A stretch of DNA of 64,000 bases from Bog-473 sp963743785 (GCA_963743785.1 CAVURD010000028.1:218409-282408), one strand, 5' to 3'; numbered from the stretch's first letter, positions 9,153 through 18,236 are shown. The notes: a model not told the origin generated them from the letters alone. Made by a program: numbers and translations.

Positions 9153-9378
9153 CTCGTACTCCTCAACTTGACTCTTATACGCCATTCAAAAGCCGATGGC
9201 AGGGGCGCCACCGCCGCGTCTTCGGGTTGGGACATTTTGCAACCGCAAATTCCTTCCGCTGAAAAAGGGAACCTCATCCTATGAGGTCCCTACCCAGTCT
9301 GGGCGGACGTTAGACCTCGCACGTTCGTCCAGCCTCTCTGTCGGTTTGGCAAGGCTGAAAAGCGGGAATTGCCTGGTT

Positions 9379-9832
9379 ATGACCGAGGAGGCTGACTTTC
9401 CACTCCATGTCGTGACGGCGCGCGTGGGTGACGAGGTGAGCGGAAGCCTTGCCGGATGTGTCACGCAATCGAGCCTCAGGCCGGTCCGTTTCCTCGTGTG
9501 TGTCTCAAAGGAGAAATACACGTTCAGGGTCGTTAAAAAAGGTAAGGCATTAGCCGTGCATCTGTTCGGTTCGGACAAGCGTGACATGGCATCGCTGTTC
9601 GGCGAAGGACTGTCGACGACATCGACAAACTTCGACAACTGGATTGGAAGGAGGGGATTTTGGGGCGCCGTTGATTCGCGACTGCGCGGCATGGTCGAAG
9701 GCCCGATCATCAACCGAATGAGCGCCGGCGATCATGAGGCATTTTGATCGCCGTACGGGACGGTGGACCCGGGCCTCGCCAGGCCGCTTCATGCTGTCGA
9801 ATGCCTCGGACTTCAACCCGAGGCCCCCGTGA
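9379..9832 (+). pseudogene. Flavin reductase-like (FMN-binding split barrel) protein, frameshifted near its C-terminus
   Basis: From ATG 9379 the frame reads LHVVTARVGDEVSGSLAGCV, RPVRFLVCVSKEKYTF and KALAVHLFG, the pattern of FMN-binding split-barrel flavin reductases that reduce flavin with NAD(P)H or bind FMN as small oxidoreductases. It stops at 9747 just after AGDHEAF, where the family normally continues. One extra T in the TTTT run at 9740-9743 would continue it as LIAVRDGG in the next frame, and a further shift gives a plausible tail (RFMLSNASDFNP) ending at about 9832. Thus at least one and probably two indels separate it from an intact gene. The start is uncertain, with in-frame codons up to 9196 but little homology-like sequence there. 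No flavin-dependent oxygenase lies next to it. Confidence 0.62.
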
Positions 9833-9885
9833 ATATGCCACACCGGATCCGGCGAACGTGAAAGACGAACACTCGGATTGGATAG

Positions 9886-10272
9886 ATGATGCCTCAACAT
9901 TTTGGCTACGCGATCGACAATCGGTACCTAGCAATACTCGTGCCCTTCGGGCTGAGACGGGCAAAGGATGGCGTCACGCTCACTGATGACGGCTCCTTTG
10001 TGGCGACGTTCGGCTTTTTCAAAATTGCCACACCACTCACGAACATCACTGGCGCGCACATCACGCGAAACTACCGCTGGTGGACAGCGTTCGGTGTGCG
10101 GGGGTCACGTGTCGACGACGGGTTGAGCTTTGGAACGAACCACGACGGAGGAGTCTGTGTTCACTTCGCTCAAAAGGTGCCATCGCCGCTTCGACGAAGC
10201 GGTCACTCAGCGCTCACGGTGACCGTTGCCGACTTGGAGGGGCTTACGACAGCGTTAGGCGTTGACCGCTGA
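9886..10272 (+). CDS. Conserved hypothetical protein
   Basis: A 128-residue protein of unknown function, starting at ATG 9886 or the adjacent ATG 9889. It contains DGVTLTDDGSFVATFG, TNITGAHITRNYRWWTA and a late HSALTVTVADLEGL segment. Sequences with this layout occur in mycobacteria and related actinobacteria as conserved hypotheticals; I recognise the pattern but know no function. There is no signal peptide or membrane helix; the hydrophobic strands and conserved WW suggest a small beta-rich domain. It follows the broken flavin reductase-like gene by about 50 bases and its 3' end overlaps a coding-like frame on the other strand. Confidence 0.72.
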   Translation: MMPQHFGYAIDNRYLAILVPFGLRRAKDGVTLTDDGSFVATFGFFKIATPLTNITGAHITRNYRWWTAFGVRGSRVDDGLSFGTNHDGGVCVHFAQKVPSPLRRSGHSALTVTVADLEGLTTALGVDR

Positions 10273-10918
10273 ACCTTCGGGCGGGGTCCTCAACCTGGAC
10301 GACAGAGAGCGTGAAGCGATGGTCTCTGAGATCAGCTCCTTGAGCACCGGCCACGTCGCCCGGGGCCTCAGGCCCTGTTGTGTGGCCACCACCATTGGAG
10401 CCTGGTCGGCGACCATCGTGTTGAACTCCTCAGGGGTGAGATCGGCACGTTACCAACCGCAATCATGAACACGACCCGACGGTCGCTCCCGGTCTCGGCG
10501 TCGCCGGCGAGGTTGTTCCCGACAGGTACATGGCACACGCCTCCGGCAGTGCCATGTTGAGGTGCCCGAGAGGACGGAGACCAGCGGGGTAAGTAGCTTG
10601 CAAGTCGGAGGTCACTTTTCGATGCCGGGGACTGTCGTGGACGAGCACGCCCAAGGCCGCGGTGTCAATGGTCGAGTATGCGGCTGCGTGGCGCGTCGAC
10701 CACGATCGTGTTGTGCATGACGGGTCGTCAGGCTGGTCGTGGACCAGCCTGACATGCGCCGAGGGTTCCTTCAGGAGTGGGACCCGCATGGCACCGGCCG
10801 ACAGGCTTGACGGCCAGCTTGTTGACGCCCGCGAACTGACAGAGCCCGAATCATTGGGGTACCTGTGACGCGCTTTGCACATCTGCGCTAAACCTGGAGG
10901 GGACCAAGAAAGGTAGGC
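10273..10918. other. Region without an intact gene; possible minus-strand gene remnants
   Basis: No intact gene is supported here. On the minus strand, an open stretch 10255-10449 (stop to stop) translates to coding-like sequence including DLTPEEFNTMVADQAPMVV and LRPRATWPVLKEL, and the frame just upstream gives VVFMIAVGNVP, as if a protein were interrupted by a shift near 10450. A longer minus-strand frame, 10463-10882, is rich in Ser/Arg/Pro and unconvincing. The simplest reading is the eroded end of a gene that cannot be named. Confidence 0.35.
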
Positions 10919-11113
10919 ATGGTGAGCGACCTGACGGAAGAGATCGAGGGTGCGGCGTCGGAGCTAATCCACACGATGGCCCGATTTGTACGAGCATTGG
11001 ACGCTGTGGAAGACGATAGTAAGGCAGCGACGAACATCCCCGAGAGATTGTCGGTGGCTTTGGACGCGTTGGCGACTCGCGTGAGCGCGGCGATCACGTT
11101 TAAGCAGAATTGA
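10919..11113 (+). CDS. Small helical hypothetical protein
   Basis: A 64-residue ORF starting at ATG 10919, with GAAAGG about 6 bases upstream. Its composition is balanced and acidic (MVSDLTEEIEGAASELIHTM...), alpha-helical throughout, with a heptad-like spacing of hydrophobic residues, unlike the Arg/Pro-rich shadow frames of this genome. No family is recognised. It has no same-strand neighbour within 600 bases. It could be a small DNA-binding or antitoxin-like protein, but nothing in the sequence proves that. Confidence 0.45.
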   Translation: MVSDLTEEIEGAASELIHTMARFVRALDAVEDDSKAATNIPERLSVALDALATRVSAAITFKQN

Positions 11114-11569
11114 TCGGATAGCGACCGTCACCCTTTTCACACGCGTCGATACCTGAGATTCAACGCATTACGCGGGTGGGGCCTAGGCATCGAACGCAAG
11201 AGCCTCGTCTCCAGTGGCGAGCAGTACGCCTGGCCTTTGTCGGGTCGCTGAGTGCACTTGTCGGCTCGGGCCCAGCCGATCCGGGCGCCGTTGTAAGGCC
11301 ATGACTGGCCACTCGGCGGATGCGAGGGAATCGGTGCGGTCGATAGGTTCACGGTCTCCACTCCGCCTCCCGTGTTAGCGATCACATTCCCAATGCCCCC
11401 CCAACGACTCCACAGCACATCTGGATAACGACAACCCACCGAGAAGCGAGTGAACGCCAACGTCAGCGGAAAGGGTAGTTTCCGAAGCCGATGGAGTTCG
11501 CGTCACAATTCGTTCGAACAGGTTTCGAGGCGCGCAACGACCACCTAGAGACGACCTGCGCCGGTCCCG
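11114..11569. other. Intergenic stretch without a supported gene
   Basis: About 455 bases between the small helical ORF and the end of the ABC binding-protein gene. A minus-strand frame at 11137-11460 would encode 107 residues but has no ribosome site, no recognisable motif and an odd composition, so it is not called. No clear hairpin with a T-run was found downstream of the binding-protein gene. Confidence 0.45.
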
Positions 11570-12826
11570 TCAGGACTGGGCGGTGGCGGTGCCTGGGATG
11601 TCCGTGCCGCAGATCGTCTGGCTTGAGGAGGGGACGAACCCATTCTTCTCGGCGATCATGTACCACCCGCATGACTTTGCAAGGTCGTGCCCGAAGTCGG
11701 TCGCGAAGTCGAGATTCTGGGGCAAGAGCCCATTCCCGTTGTAGGTCTTCAGGCTGCGTAGGGCGTGGATAACGCTGGCATGGGTCGGGTTGCTGCCGGC
11801 CAGCTGGATACCCTTGATCATGAGGTCGGCGCCGAGCCACGACTCGTACTGGCTGAAGTTCGGGAAGTCCGCGGGCTTGAAGTGCTCGTACTTCTCCAGT
11901 GCGGCCTGCATTTGCATGGTCCCGGCATTGGGCAGCTGGAAGGGGCGGAAGGTCGTGTCGAAGTAGCCACCCTGCACCGAGCTCCACGCGGGCGTCCCGA
12001 CGATGCTCGGCTCGAACCCCGTCGGGAAAACCATGACCTTGGGCTTGACGCCGGCCTGCTTGAGGGACTCGGCCAGAGCGAAGTTCGAGTTGTCGTCAAG
12101 CCCGGCGTAGAAGGCGTTGCAGCCCTTCTGCTTGGCCACGAGCGCCGGCGTCGTCATCTCCACAGAGCCGAACGGGATGGAGGTGTCGAGCACCCCCTCC
12201 TTGCCCCCGACGTGCTGGAATGAGTCGACCGTACCGATGGCGGACCGGGTCGACGACGGCGAGATGCCGTAGCCGTACGAGCAGAGGACCGTGCCGCCCT
12301 TCGCCTTCAAGAAGCTGCCGATGGCGGTGTTGACCGGGTACTTGGGGTCCACACTGCCGACATCGGCTGCGAACATGTTGGACTGGTAGGGCGGCGTACC
12401 CCACTCCGGTCCGTCGAAGTACCCGCCCGTGACCGGAACGCCCGCCTGGTTCGGGACCTTGGCGTCGAGGAAGAACAGCGGGCTCTCTGAAACGATGCCA
12501 ATGGCGTTCTTGGAAACTGCGTCCTGGACGGCCGTCGTGATCGCGGTTGGGCTGGTCTGGTCGTCCAGGACGATGGTCTGGATCTTGTGGCCGTCGACCC
12601 CGCCTTCCGCGTTCTGGAGCGCGATCCGCGCGTTGAAGCCGGCTGGAGCCTGGCTGAACTCGGATGCCCCCATGCCGGTGAGCGAAGTGATCATGACGAC
12701 CGTCAGCGGCGCCCCCGAAGTCGCCGCCCCGGCGCTCCCACCGACCAGGCTGACCACGGTCGTCGTGCCCGCCACCGTCAGGGCCGCCAGACCCAACTTC
12801 CCCAGATGCTTACCCAGAAGAGCCAT
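11570..12826 (-). CDS. ABC transporter substrate-binding protein, branched-chain amino acid/amide (HAAT) type
   Basis: A 418-residue periplasmic binding protein of the LivK-like family (PF13458 type). The first 34 residues are a signal peptide ending SAGAAT; there is no lipobox Cys, unusual for a Gram-positive binding protein, so membrane anchoring is not evident. The mature part starts PLTVVMITSLTGMGASEF and has NAEGGVDGHKIQTIVLDDQTSP, the N-terminal lobe pattern that binds branched-chain amino acids, amides, urea or aromatic acids. It is divergent from the permease-ATPase operon at 13353-17022 and is very likely the receptor for that importer. In catabolic actinobacterial loci such systems often import aromatic or other small carboxylates; the ligand here is unknown. 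Confidence 0.9.
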   Translation of the reverse strand: MALLGKHLGKLGLAALTVAGTTTVVSLVGGSAGAATSGAPLTVVMITSLTGMGASEFSQAPAGFNARIALQNAEGGVDGHKIQTIVLDDQTSPTAITTAVQDAVSKNAIGIVSESPLFFLDAKVPNQAGVPVTGGYFDGPEWGTPPYQSNMFAADVGSVDPKYPVNTAIGSFLKAKGGTVLCSYGYGISPSSTRSAIGTVDSFQHVGGKEGVLDTSIPFGSVEMTTPALVAKQKGCNAFYAGLDDNSNFALAESLKQAGVKPKVMVFPTGFEPSIVGTPAWSSVQGGYFDTTFRPFQLPNAGTMQMQAALEKYEHFKPADFPNFSQYESWLGADLMIKGIQLAGSNPTHASVIHALRSLKTYNGNGLLPQNLDFATDFGHDLAKSCGWYMIAEKNGFVPSSSQTICGTDIPGTATAQS

Positions 12827-13352
12827 GTGTCGTCCTTTCCCCCGAAAGCCTCCGGTCGGGTGCCGGAGCGCTCACACAATGGCACAGAGAGGCTGGCAAT
12901 CCCGGCCAGGCCTTCGCGACCTGCGCCAACGTCGCGGCCGTCCGCTCTGGCTCTCTGAGCATGAGGCCAGCATAAAGTCGCGCCGGTGTGGAAGTCGCAG
13001 CCCTGGCCCTCGAACTGCGCACGGCCTATGAGCTCGGAGTCCAGTGTGGCCAGCGTCGACGTGCAGACGATGTGGTACCGGGGGGATGGCCGACGGCGCT
13101 CCTGTGGTGCAACGCGAGCGGTTTAGCGAATCAGGTCCACGGATGCTGCGTCAGACGTTCGGACATCCGGGCCAGGTCGGTAAGGTCGGTCAGGCTGTAG
13201 AGCAGGCGGGCATCGGGCGCGGGCAGCAGGGCCAGCTCGATCCCGTCGATCACCCGGCCGAACGTGGCCGGCATCGTTAGTATCAGTTTCGACGTCGATG
13301 TCAGAATTAGCCTGGTGCAGGCCGGCCGGCCGGAAGGGAATAGGTCCGCAGG
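12827..13352. other. Divergent promoter region of the ABC importer, with one possible minus-strand micro-ORF
   Basis: About 525 bases separating the binding protein from the permease operon. On the minus strand, 13131-13274 encodes a 47-residue frame (MPATFGRVIDGIELALLP...DARLLYSLTDLTDLARMSE) with balanced, protein-like composition but no ribosome site; it may be a regulator remnant or chance. A GC-rich GGCCGGCCGG run and a GGAAGGGAATAGG stretch lie just upstream of the permease ATG. Promoters could not be fixed by eye. Confidence 0.4.
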
Positions 13353-15383
13353 ATGCTGCAATTCGTGATCGCCGGACTGGTGCTGGGTGGCATCTATGCC
13401 ATCGCCTCCGCCGGCCTGGTCATCACGTATACCGCGTCGGGCATTCTGAACTTTGCCTTCGGCGCGATGGCGTTCTTCATCGCGCGCTTCTATTACTTCC
13501 TGAACACCCAGGAGAGCTGGGGTATCGCACCGGCGGCGATCGTGTCGGTCGTCATCGCGGCGCCCGCGATGGGCGTCCTCCTCTATGTGGTGCTGTTCCG
13601 CCACCTCCGCCTGTCGTCGCCGCTCATCAAGGTGGTGGCGACGATAGGGCTGCTCGTCGCGCTCCCATCCCTGGCTACATGGATCTTCGGCAACCAGGCG
13701 ATCCAACAAGCGCCCGGTCTGGCTCCGAATCCCAACGCGGTCTATCAGTTCCTCGGCGTCCCGGTGACGCAGAACGACATCATCGTCTACATCTCGGTGC
13801 TGGCGACGGTGTTCATCGGCGCCGCGGTCTTGCGCTACACCGAGGTCGGACTCAAGGTGCGGGCAATGGTGGACTCGCCGGCCATGACCGACCTGTCGGG
13901 CACCAGCCCGACGGCGATCTCGGTCGGGGTGTGGGCGGTCAGTACCTTCTTCGCCGGGCTGGCCGGCGTGCTGATCGCACCGATCAACGGGCTCGACTCC
14001 GGCAATTTCACACTCCTCATCGCGGCCTCCTTCGCCGCCGTCGTGGCGGCCAAGCTGCGCAACCTGCCGGTGGCGGTGATCGTCGGCCTCCTGATGGGGG
14101 TGGCGACGTCGCTGATCCAGCGTTACCTGCCGTCGGACAGCCAGTGGACCACAGGGCTCATCAATGCCGTACCGTTCATCGTCATCGCCCTCTTCCTCAT
14201 CTACAGCCTCATCCGGGGCGGACGGGTCGGGGAGACGGAGGGCTGGGGTGGCGCGCTCGACCGGGCCATCACCCCCCAGGGGGAGAGCCGGCTGGCCGGC
14301 TCGACGAGTAACTTGCTCGAGACGGCTTCGCTCAATTTCGTCGGCAAGTACGCCGGTCCGCTCTTGCTCATCGTCATTGTGGGAGTGGCGCCTCTCCTGG
14401 TGGGCGGGTACTGGGTCGGGCTCTTCCCGCTGGCGTTCGCCCTGGGTGTCATCTGCCTGTCCTGGACCATCGTCACCGGCGAGGGCGGCATGCTGTGGCT
14501 CTGCCAGATCACGTTCGCCGGTGTGGGAGCGTTGACCACGGCGCAGCTGGCCAACCACTATGGCTGGCCGGTTCTGGCCGGCGCCGTCGTGGGCGGTCTC
14601 ATCGCCGGCGCCATGGGGGCCATCGTCGGCCTCCTCAGCATCCGCCTTGGAGACCTCTACGTCGCACTGGTCACGCTGACATTCGGGCTCTTGATGGAGA
14701 CCCTCGTCTTCACCCTGCCCAGTTTCGTCAACCAGGGGATCGGACTGACCCTCAACCGACCCGATTTCGCCAGCTCCAACCTGTCGTTCTCGTACCTCTG
14801 CCTCATCGTGTTCGCCATCTTTGCCCTCTTCATCGTGAACCTCCGACGATCGACGACCGGGCTGGCTCTCAACGCGGCACGGTGGAGTGAGGCCGGCGCG
14901 CGGACGTCGGGCATCAGCGTGGTGCAGATGAAGGTCATCGCGGGGGCGATGGCCGCCATGGTCGCCGGCATCGGCGGCGCGCTCTACGCCATGGCGCAGA
15001 CATCATTCCAGCCCAGCGAGTTCGCCACCCTCCAGGGCGTGGTCTGGCTGGCCGTGCTGGTCACGATCGGCGTGCGGTCGACTGCGGCCGCGCTGATTGC
15101 CGGGGTGACCCTGGTCTTCCCCGACGCTCTCTTCCAGTACTACTGGCCCTCCGTCACCAACCTGCCCATCTGGCTGGCCATCCTTTTCGGCCTCGGAGCA
15201 ATCTCGGCGGCCAAGTACCCCGAGGGCGCCCTGGCGGAGAACAGCCGCCGCCTGCGGCGGTTGCTGCTGCGGACCGGCTCGGCCGGGCATGGCGGGCCGG
15301 AGCTGTCCGACGGGACCGGCCTGACCGCCGGCGAGGTCGGCACCAAGGACGGCACGCCGCGCGTGGCCGAGGGCATCTCGTGA
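13353..15383 (+). CDS. Fused HAAT-type ABC transporter permease (LivH-LivM in one chain)
   Basis: A 676-residue membrane protein that joins two permease domains normally made as separate subunits. Residues 1 to about 300 match the LivH-type domain (FVIAGLVLGGIYAIASAGLV at the N-terminus, with the family's conserved GILNFAFGAMAF). After a hydrophilic linker, residues about 331-650 match the LivM-type domain (TIVTGEGGMLWLCQITFAGVGAL, then LYVALVTLTFGLLMETLVF). The C-terminal 50 residues are hydrophilic. It overlaps the next ATPase gene by 4 bases. The complete importer needs the divergent binding protein and both ATPases. LivHM fusions are known in actinobacteria, so this is uncommon rather than new. 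Confidence 0.92.
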   Translation: MLQFVIAGLVLGGIYAIASAGLVITYTASGILNFAFGAMAFFIARFYYFLNTQESWGIAPAAIVSVVIAAPAMGVLLYVVLFRHLRLSSPLIKVVATIGLLVALPSLATWIFGNQAIQQAPGLAPNPNAVYQFLGVPVTQNDIIVYISVLATVFIGAAVLRYTEVGLKVRAMVDSPAMTDLSGTSPTAISVGVWAVSTFFAGLAGVLIAPINGLDSGNFTLLIAASFAAVVAAKLRNLPVAVIVGLLMGVATSLIQRYLPSDSQWTTGLINAVPFIVIALFLIYSLIRGGRVGETEGWGGALDRAITPQGESRLAGSTSNLLETASLNFVGKYAGPLLLIVIVGVAPLLVGGYWVGLFPLAFALGVICLSWTIVTGEGGMLWLCQITFAGVGALTTAQLANHYGWPVLAGAVVGGLIAGAMGAIVGLLSIRLGDLYVALVTLTFGLLMETLVFTLPSFVNQGIGLTLNRPDFASSNLSFSYLCLIVFAIFALFIVNLRRSTTGLALNAARWSEAGARTSGISVVQMKVIAGAMAAMVAGIGGALYAMAQTSFQPSEFATLQGVVWLAVLVTIGVRSTAAALIAGVTLVFPDALFQYYWPSVTNLPIWLAILFGLGAISAAKYPEGALAENSRRLRRLLLRTGSAGHGGPELSDGTGLTAGEVGTKDGTPRVAEGIS

Positions 15384-16237
15384 GCACGGCGCCGAGCACC
15401 CTCGGGCCCGGATCGAGCGAGGGCGGAACCGAGGCCGCGGCCGCCATGGCCGCCACCGACGTCAGCGTCCGTTTCGGTGGCCTCACCGCGCTGTCCGAGG
15501 TCTCGATCGAGGTGGCGCCGGGGCGAATCGCCGGGCTCGTCGGCCCGAACGGCGCTGGCAAGTCGACCCTCCTCGGCGTGCTCTCGGGGCTTCTGCGCCC
15601 GAACGCGGGCCGGGTCTGGCTGGGCGGGGAGGACGTGACCGGCGCGTCCGCCCGGGCCCGGGCCGGCCGGGGTCTGGCCCGGACGTTCCAGCAGCCCGAG
15701 CTCTTCATGGGGCTCACGGTGCGGGAGCATCTCGTGCTGGCCCATCGCGCCCGGGTGTCGCGCGTCCGCCTTTGGCGCGACATGTTCGACCCCCACGCGT
15801 TGCTCCCGTCGTCCAAGGAGGAGAACGATCACATTGACGGGCTGCTCGAGATGCTGCTGCTGACCCGGGTCGCCCACGCCCCGGTGGCCGCACTGCCGCT
15901 GGGCGTGGCCCGACTCGTCGAGGTGGGCCGAGCGCTCGCCAGCAAGCCCCACGTCCTCCTCCTCGACGAACCGCTCTCCGGTCTGGACATGAAGGCATCG
16001 GAGAACCTCCTCGGGGTGTTCCGGCAGATCGTCGAGCAGAACGACCACCCGCTCTCGCTGGTGATCGTCGAGCACGACGTGGCGGCCGTCCTTTCCTTGT
16101 CACACGTTGTCTTCGTGCTCGACTTCGGCGAGCGCATCGCAGCGGGGAGCCCGGAGGAGATTCGTAACGACCCCGCCGTGCGGGCGGCCTACCTGGGGGA
16201 CAGCCAAGGCGAGCGTGGGCCGGCTCCGGCACCATGA
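15380..16237 (+). CDS. livG: ABC transporter ATP-binding protein, LivG-type
   Basis: A 285-residue ATPase starting at GTG 15380, whose start overlaps the TGA of the permease. Walker A is GPNGAGKST at about residues 55-63, and Walker B is HVLLLDEPLSGLD. The signature loop is LPLGVARLVEVGRAL rather than a classic LSGGQ; LivG subunits usually have a relaxed LPYG(Q/L)-type loop here, so this is still typical. The insertion between Walker A and the signature, which is longer in LivG than in LivF, is present (VREHLVLAHRARVS onwards). An N-terminal extension of about 25 Ala/Gly/Ser-rich residues precedes the ATPase fold. It provides one half of the motor for the importer. Confidence 0.92.
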   Translation: MSTAPSTLGPGSSEGGTEAAAAMAATDVSVRFGGLTALSEVSIEVAPGRIAGLVGPNGAGKSTLLGVLSGLLRPNAGRVWLGGEDVTGASARARAGRGLARTFQQPELFMGLTVREHLVLAHRARVSRVRLWRDMFDPHALLPSSKEENDHIDGLLEMLLLTRVAHAPVAALPLGVARLVEVGRALASKPHVLLLDEPLSGLDMKASENLLGVFRQIVEQNDHPLSLVIVEHDVAAVLSLSHVVFVLDFGERIAAGSPEEIRNDPAVRAAYLGDSQGERGPAPAP

Positions 16238-17022
16238 CCGAACCCATCCTCGACGTCCGCGACCTGGACATCAGCTACGGCGCGTGTCAGGCGCTCTTCG
16301 GCGTCTCCGTCTCCGTTGAACCGGGGACGGTGCTCGCCGTCCTGGGCGCGAACGGGGCGGGCAAGAGCACCCTCGCGCGCGCCGTCTCCGGTCTCGTCCC
16401 GCGGAACGCGGGAACGGTGCACTTCGACGGCCACGACGTGACGCGGCTGTCACCTCACCGCATCCGCAAGCTCGGGCTGACCTACATCCCCGAGGGCCGC
16501 GGCATCTTCCCGGGCCTCTCGGTCCTCGACAACCTCCGCATGGCCGTGGCACAGGAACGCCGGCAGGACCGGGCCGGCGCCATCGACCGCGCCGTCGAGC
16601 GCTTTCCCGTCCTGGGTAAGCGGCGCGTGCAACGCGCCGGCAGCCTCTCAGGCGGCGAGCAGCAGATGCTGGCACTGGCCCGGGCCCTGGCCGTCTCGCC
16701 CAAGCTGGTCATCGCCGACGAGATGTCGCTCGGCCTGGCCCCGCTGGTCGCCGAGTCGGTGTTCGAGGGACTCGAGGAGGCACGCCGCTCTGGCATCACC
16801 ATCGTTCTCACCGAGCAGTTCGTGCACCGGGCTCTGGCCATGGCGGACCGCTGTGTGATCCTCACCCGCGGCCAGGTGGGCTGGTGCGGCCCCGCCTCCG
16901 AGGCCGGTCAAGAGGTCATCGACCGGTACCTGGGCGAGGCCGAAGGTCCGCCCCCCACCGACGTGACGAATGGTCACAGCAACGTTGCTCGCCTTGAGGG
17001 AGACGAGCTTTCTCTCGATTGA
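16234..17022 (+). CDS. livF: ABC transporter ATP-binding protein, LivF-type
   Basis: A 262-residue ATPase whose ATG overlaps the stop of the LivG-type gene by 4 bases (ATGA). Walker A is GANGAGKST (about residues 34-42), the signature is LSGGEQQMLALARAL, and Walker B ends in IADEMSLGL, the usual LivF variant in which DEPS is replaced. It pairs with the LivG-type subunit to drive the fused permease. A GC-rich hairpin begins 41 bases after the stop and may end the operon. Confidence 0.93.
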   Translation: MTEPILDVRDLDISYGACQALFGVSVSVEPGTVLAVLGANGAGKSTLARAVSGLVPRNAGTVHFDGHDVTRLSPHRIRKLGLTYIPEGRGIFPGLSVLDNLRMAVAQERRQDRAGAIDRAVERFPVLGKRRVQRAGSLSGGEQQMLALARALAVSPKLVIADEMSLGLAPLVAESVFEGLEEARRSGITIVLTEQFVHRALAMADRCVILTRGQVGWCGPASEAGQEVIDRYLGEAEGPPPTDVTNGHSNVARLEGDELSLD

Positions 17023-17445
17023 GTAGCTGAAATTCTGAACGTATCGAGGCGGTTGCAGGGGCTCCCGGACGGGATCCGGGGAGGGACTGTGGCCAAGCCC
17101 CCTGCCTTCGAGGCGGTGGTCGCTCGAGACAAGATCCACTTCCCCCTCATCGGCAGTGTGTTCGCATCCCTTGGATTAGGAGGCGTCCATCTCAAGGCCT
17201 CCCGCGATGATCCACTACTTCGTCGAGATGATTCAGAAAGAGGGCGGCCTCAAGACGTTTAGCGGAGTGGTGCTCTTGGAAACACTTAGTCGGGCCTCAC
17301 GGCCGTCGATCAATGGGTGCGAAAACACGGAGTTTCGGGGCCCACCAGCGTTTGGAGGGGCACCACCGGCGGAACCCTCTACTATGTTTCGTCGGCCTTA
17401 GCGCGGTCCTAACGACTCGCCAACGGCCTGCCGAACTGAAGGAAC
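17023..17445. other. Intergenic stretch without a supported gene
   Basis: About 420 bases between the importer operon and a TetR gene. Two plus-strand frames (17053-17262 and 17207-17401) show short protein-like stretches such as MIHYFVEMIQKEGGLKTF, but neither is long, complete or recognisable. They could be remnants of a small gene. It also contains the hairpin at 17064-17080 and must hold the TetR promoter. Confidence 0.4.
17064..17080 (+). terminator. Possible hairpin after the ABC importer operon
   Basis: CCCGGA (17064-17069) and TCCGGG (17075-17080) are perfect arms around a 5-base loop, beginning 41 bases after the LivF-type stop. There is no T-tract, so termination is a guess from position only. 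Confidence 0.3.
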
Positions 17446-18147
17446 ATGGCACCGACGAGACGACAGGAATTGGAAACTGAGTCGCTTTCGCTCCAGCTCC
17501 GGGCGAAGCGCTCGGAAATGATGGTGTCGGAATTGGAGGCAGTTGCCCTCCGATTGTTCGACAAGCGTGGATTCGCCAATGTCACGGTCGAAGAGATTGC
17601 CTCAGAGGCGCACATCTCGGTGCGCACCTTCTACCGTTACTTTGCCGCCAAGGAAGAAGTGCTCCAGCTGAGGATCGTCAGACGAAGCGAAATCCTCCGT
17701 GAGGCGCTGCTAGCACGGCCCGGAGACGAGCCGCCGTTGCGCTCGCTCCGCGTCGCGCTCGAGGAAGAGTTCTCAGCCGTCGACCCGATCGTGCTCAGGC
17801 GCTGGATCGCCGTGATCGCGGACAATCCAAATGTGATGAAGGGTGTGGTGGGATCCATCCAGTTGAAAATTCAGCCGGTGATCGCCGAGTTCTTCGGTTC
17901 TCGATTGGGATTGCCCAGCGAAGCCCTGGTACCCACGATGCTGGCGGCGGCGGCGCTGGGCGTCGTGCAGGCGGCTCACACGCAGTGGTTCCTCCACGAT
18001 GGTGACTTAGCGTCCACGATCTCCGAAAGCCTCGCTGTTCTCGAGAAAGGCATCAGCACCGATCCCAGAACGTGGGCATCAGCGGAAGATGCCGTGGAGG
18101 CGCGCGAGGTAGGCAGGTCCACCCACTCGAGGCCGGCGTCCTCCTAG
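17446..18147 (+). CDS. TetR/AcrR family transcriptional regulator
   Basis: A 233-residue repressor-type protein. The N-terminal helix-turn-helix is clear at about residues 25-70: ALRLFDKRGFANVTVEEIASEA, then HISVRTFYRYFAAKEEVL, the RTFYRYF recognition-helix signature of the family. The C-terminal ligand domain contains RRWIAVIADNPNV, typical of TetR_C families in which this Trp-Ile segment forms part of the ligand helix bundle. The first 24 residues are a charged N-terminal extension. It is followed 89 bases later by an exported hydrolase on the same strand, which it may regulate together with itself; no matching palindrome was seen. Confidence 0.9.
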   Translation: MAPTRRQELETESLSLQLRAKRSEMMVSELEAVALRLFDKRGFANVTVEEIASEAHISVRTFYRYFAAKEEVLQLRIVRRSEILREALLARPGDEPPLRSLRVALEEEFSAVDPIVLRRWIAVIADNPNVMKGVVGSIQLKIQPVIAEFFGSRLGLPSEALVPTMLAAAALGVVQAAHTQWFLHDGDLASTISESLAVLEKGISTDPRTWASAEDAVEAREVGRSTHSRPASS

Positions 18148-18236
18148 ATCGAACCTCGTCGGAACCAGCGTTGACAGTTCACGCCATCATTGACACACTA
18201 TGCCATCGACAGAGGGTGTAGATCCGGGGGTGTTCA

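Noticed and set aside
13131..14558. 475-residue minus-strand open frame opposite the fused permease
   Set aside because: Arg/Asp/Gly-rich shadow with no domain; the permease on the other strand has full family motifs. Only its last 47 codons (outside the permease) look protein-like.
18165..18205. TTGACA-like direct repeats upstream of the exported hydrolase as a -35 element
   Set aside because: No -10 element at proper spacing could be found, so no promoter is called.
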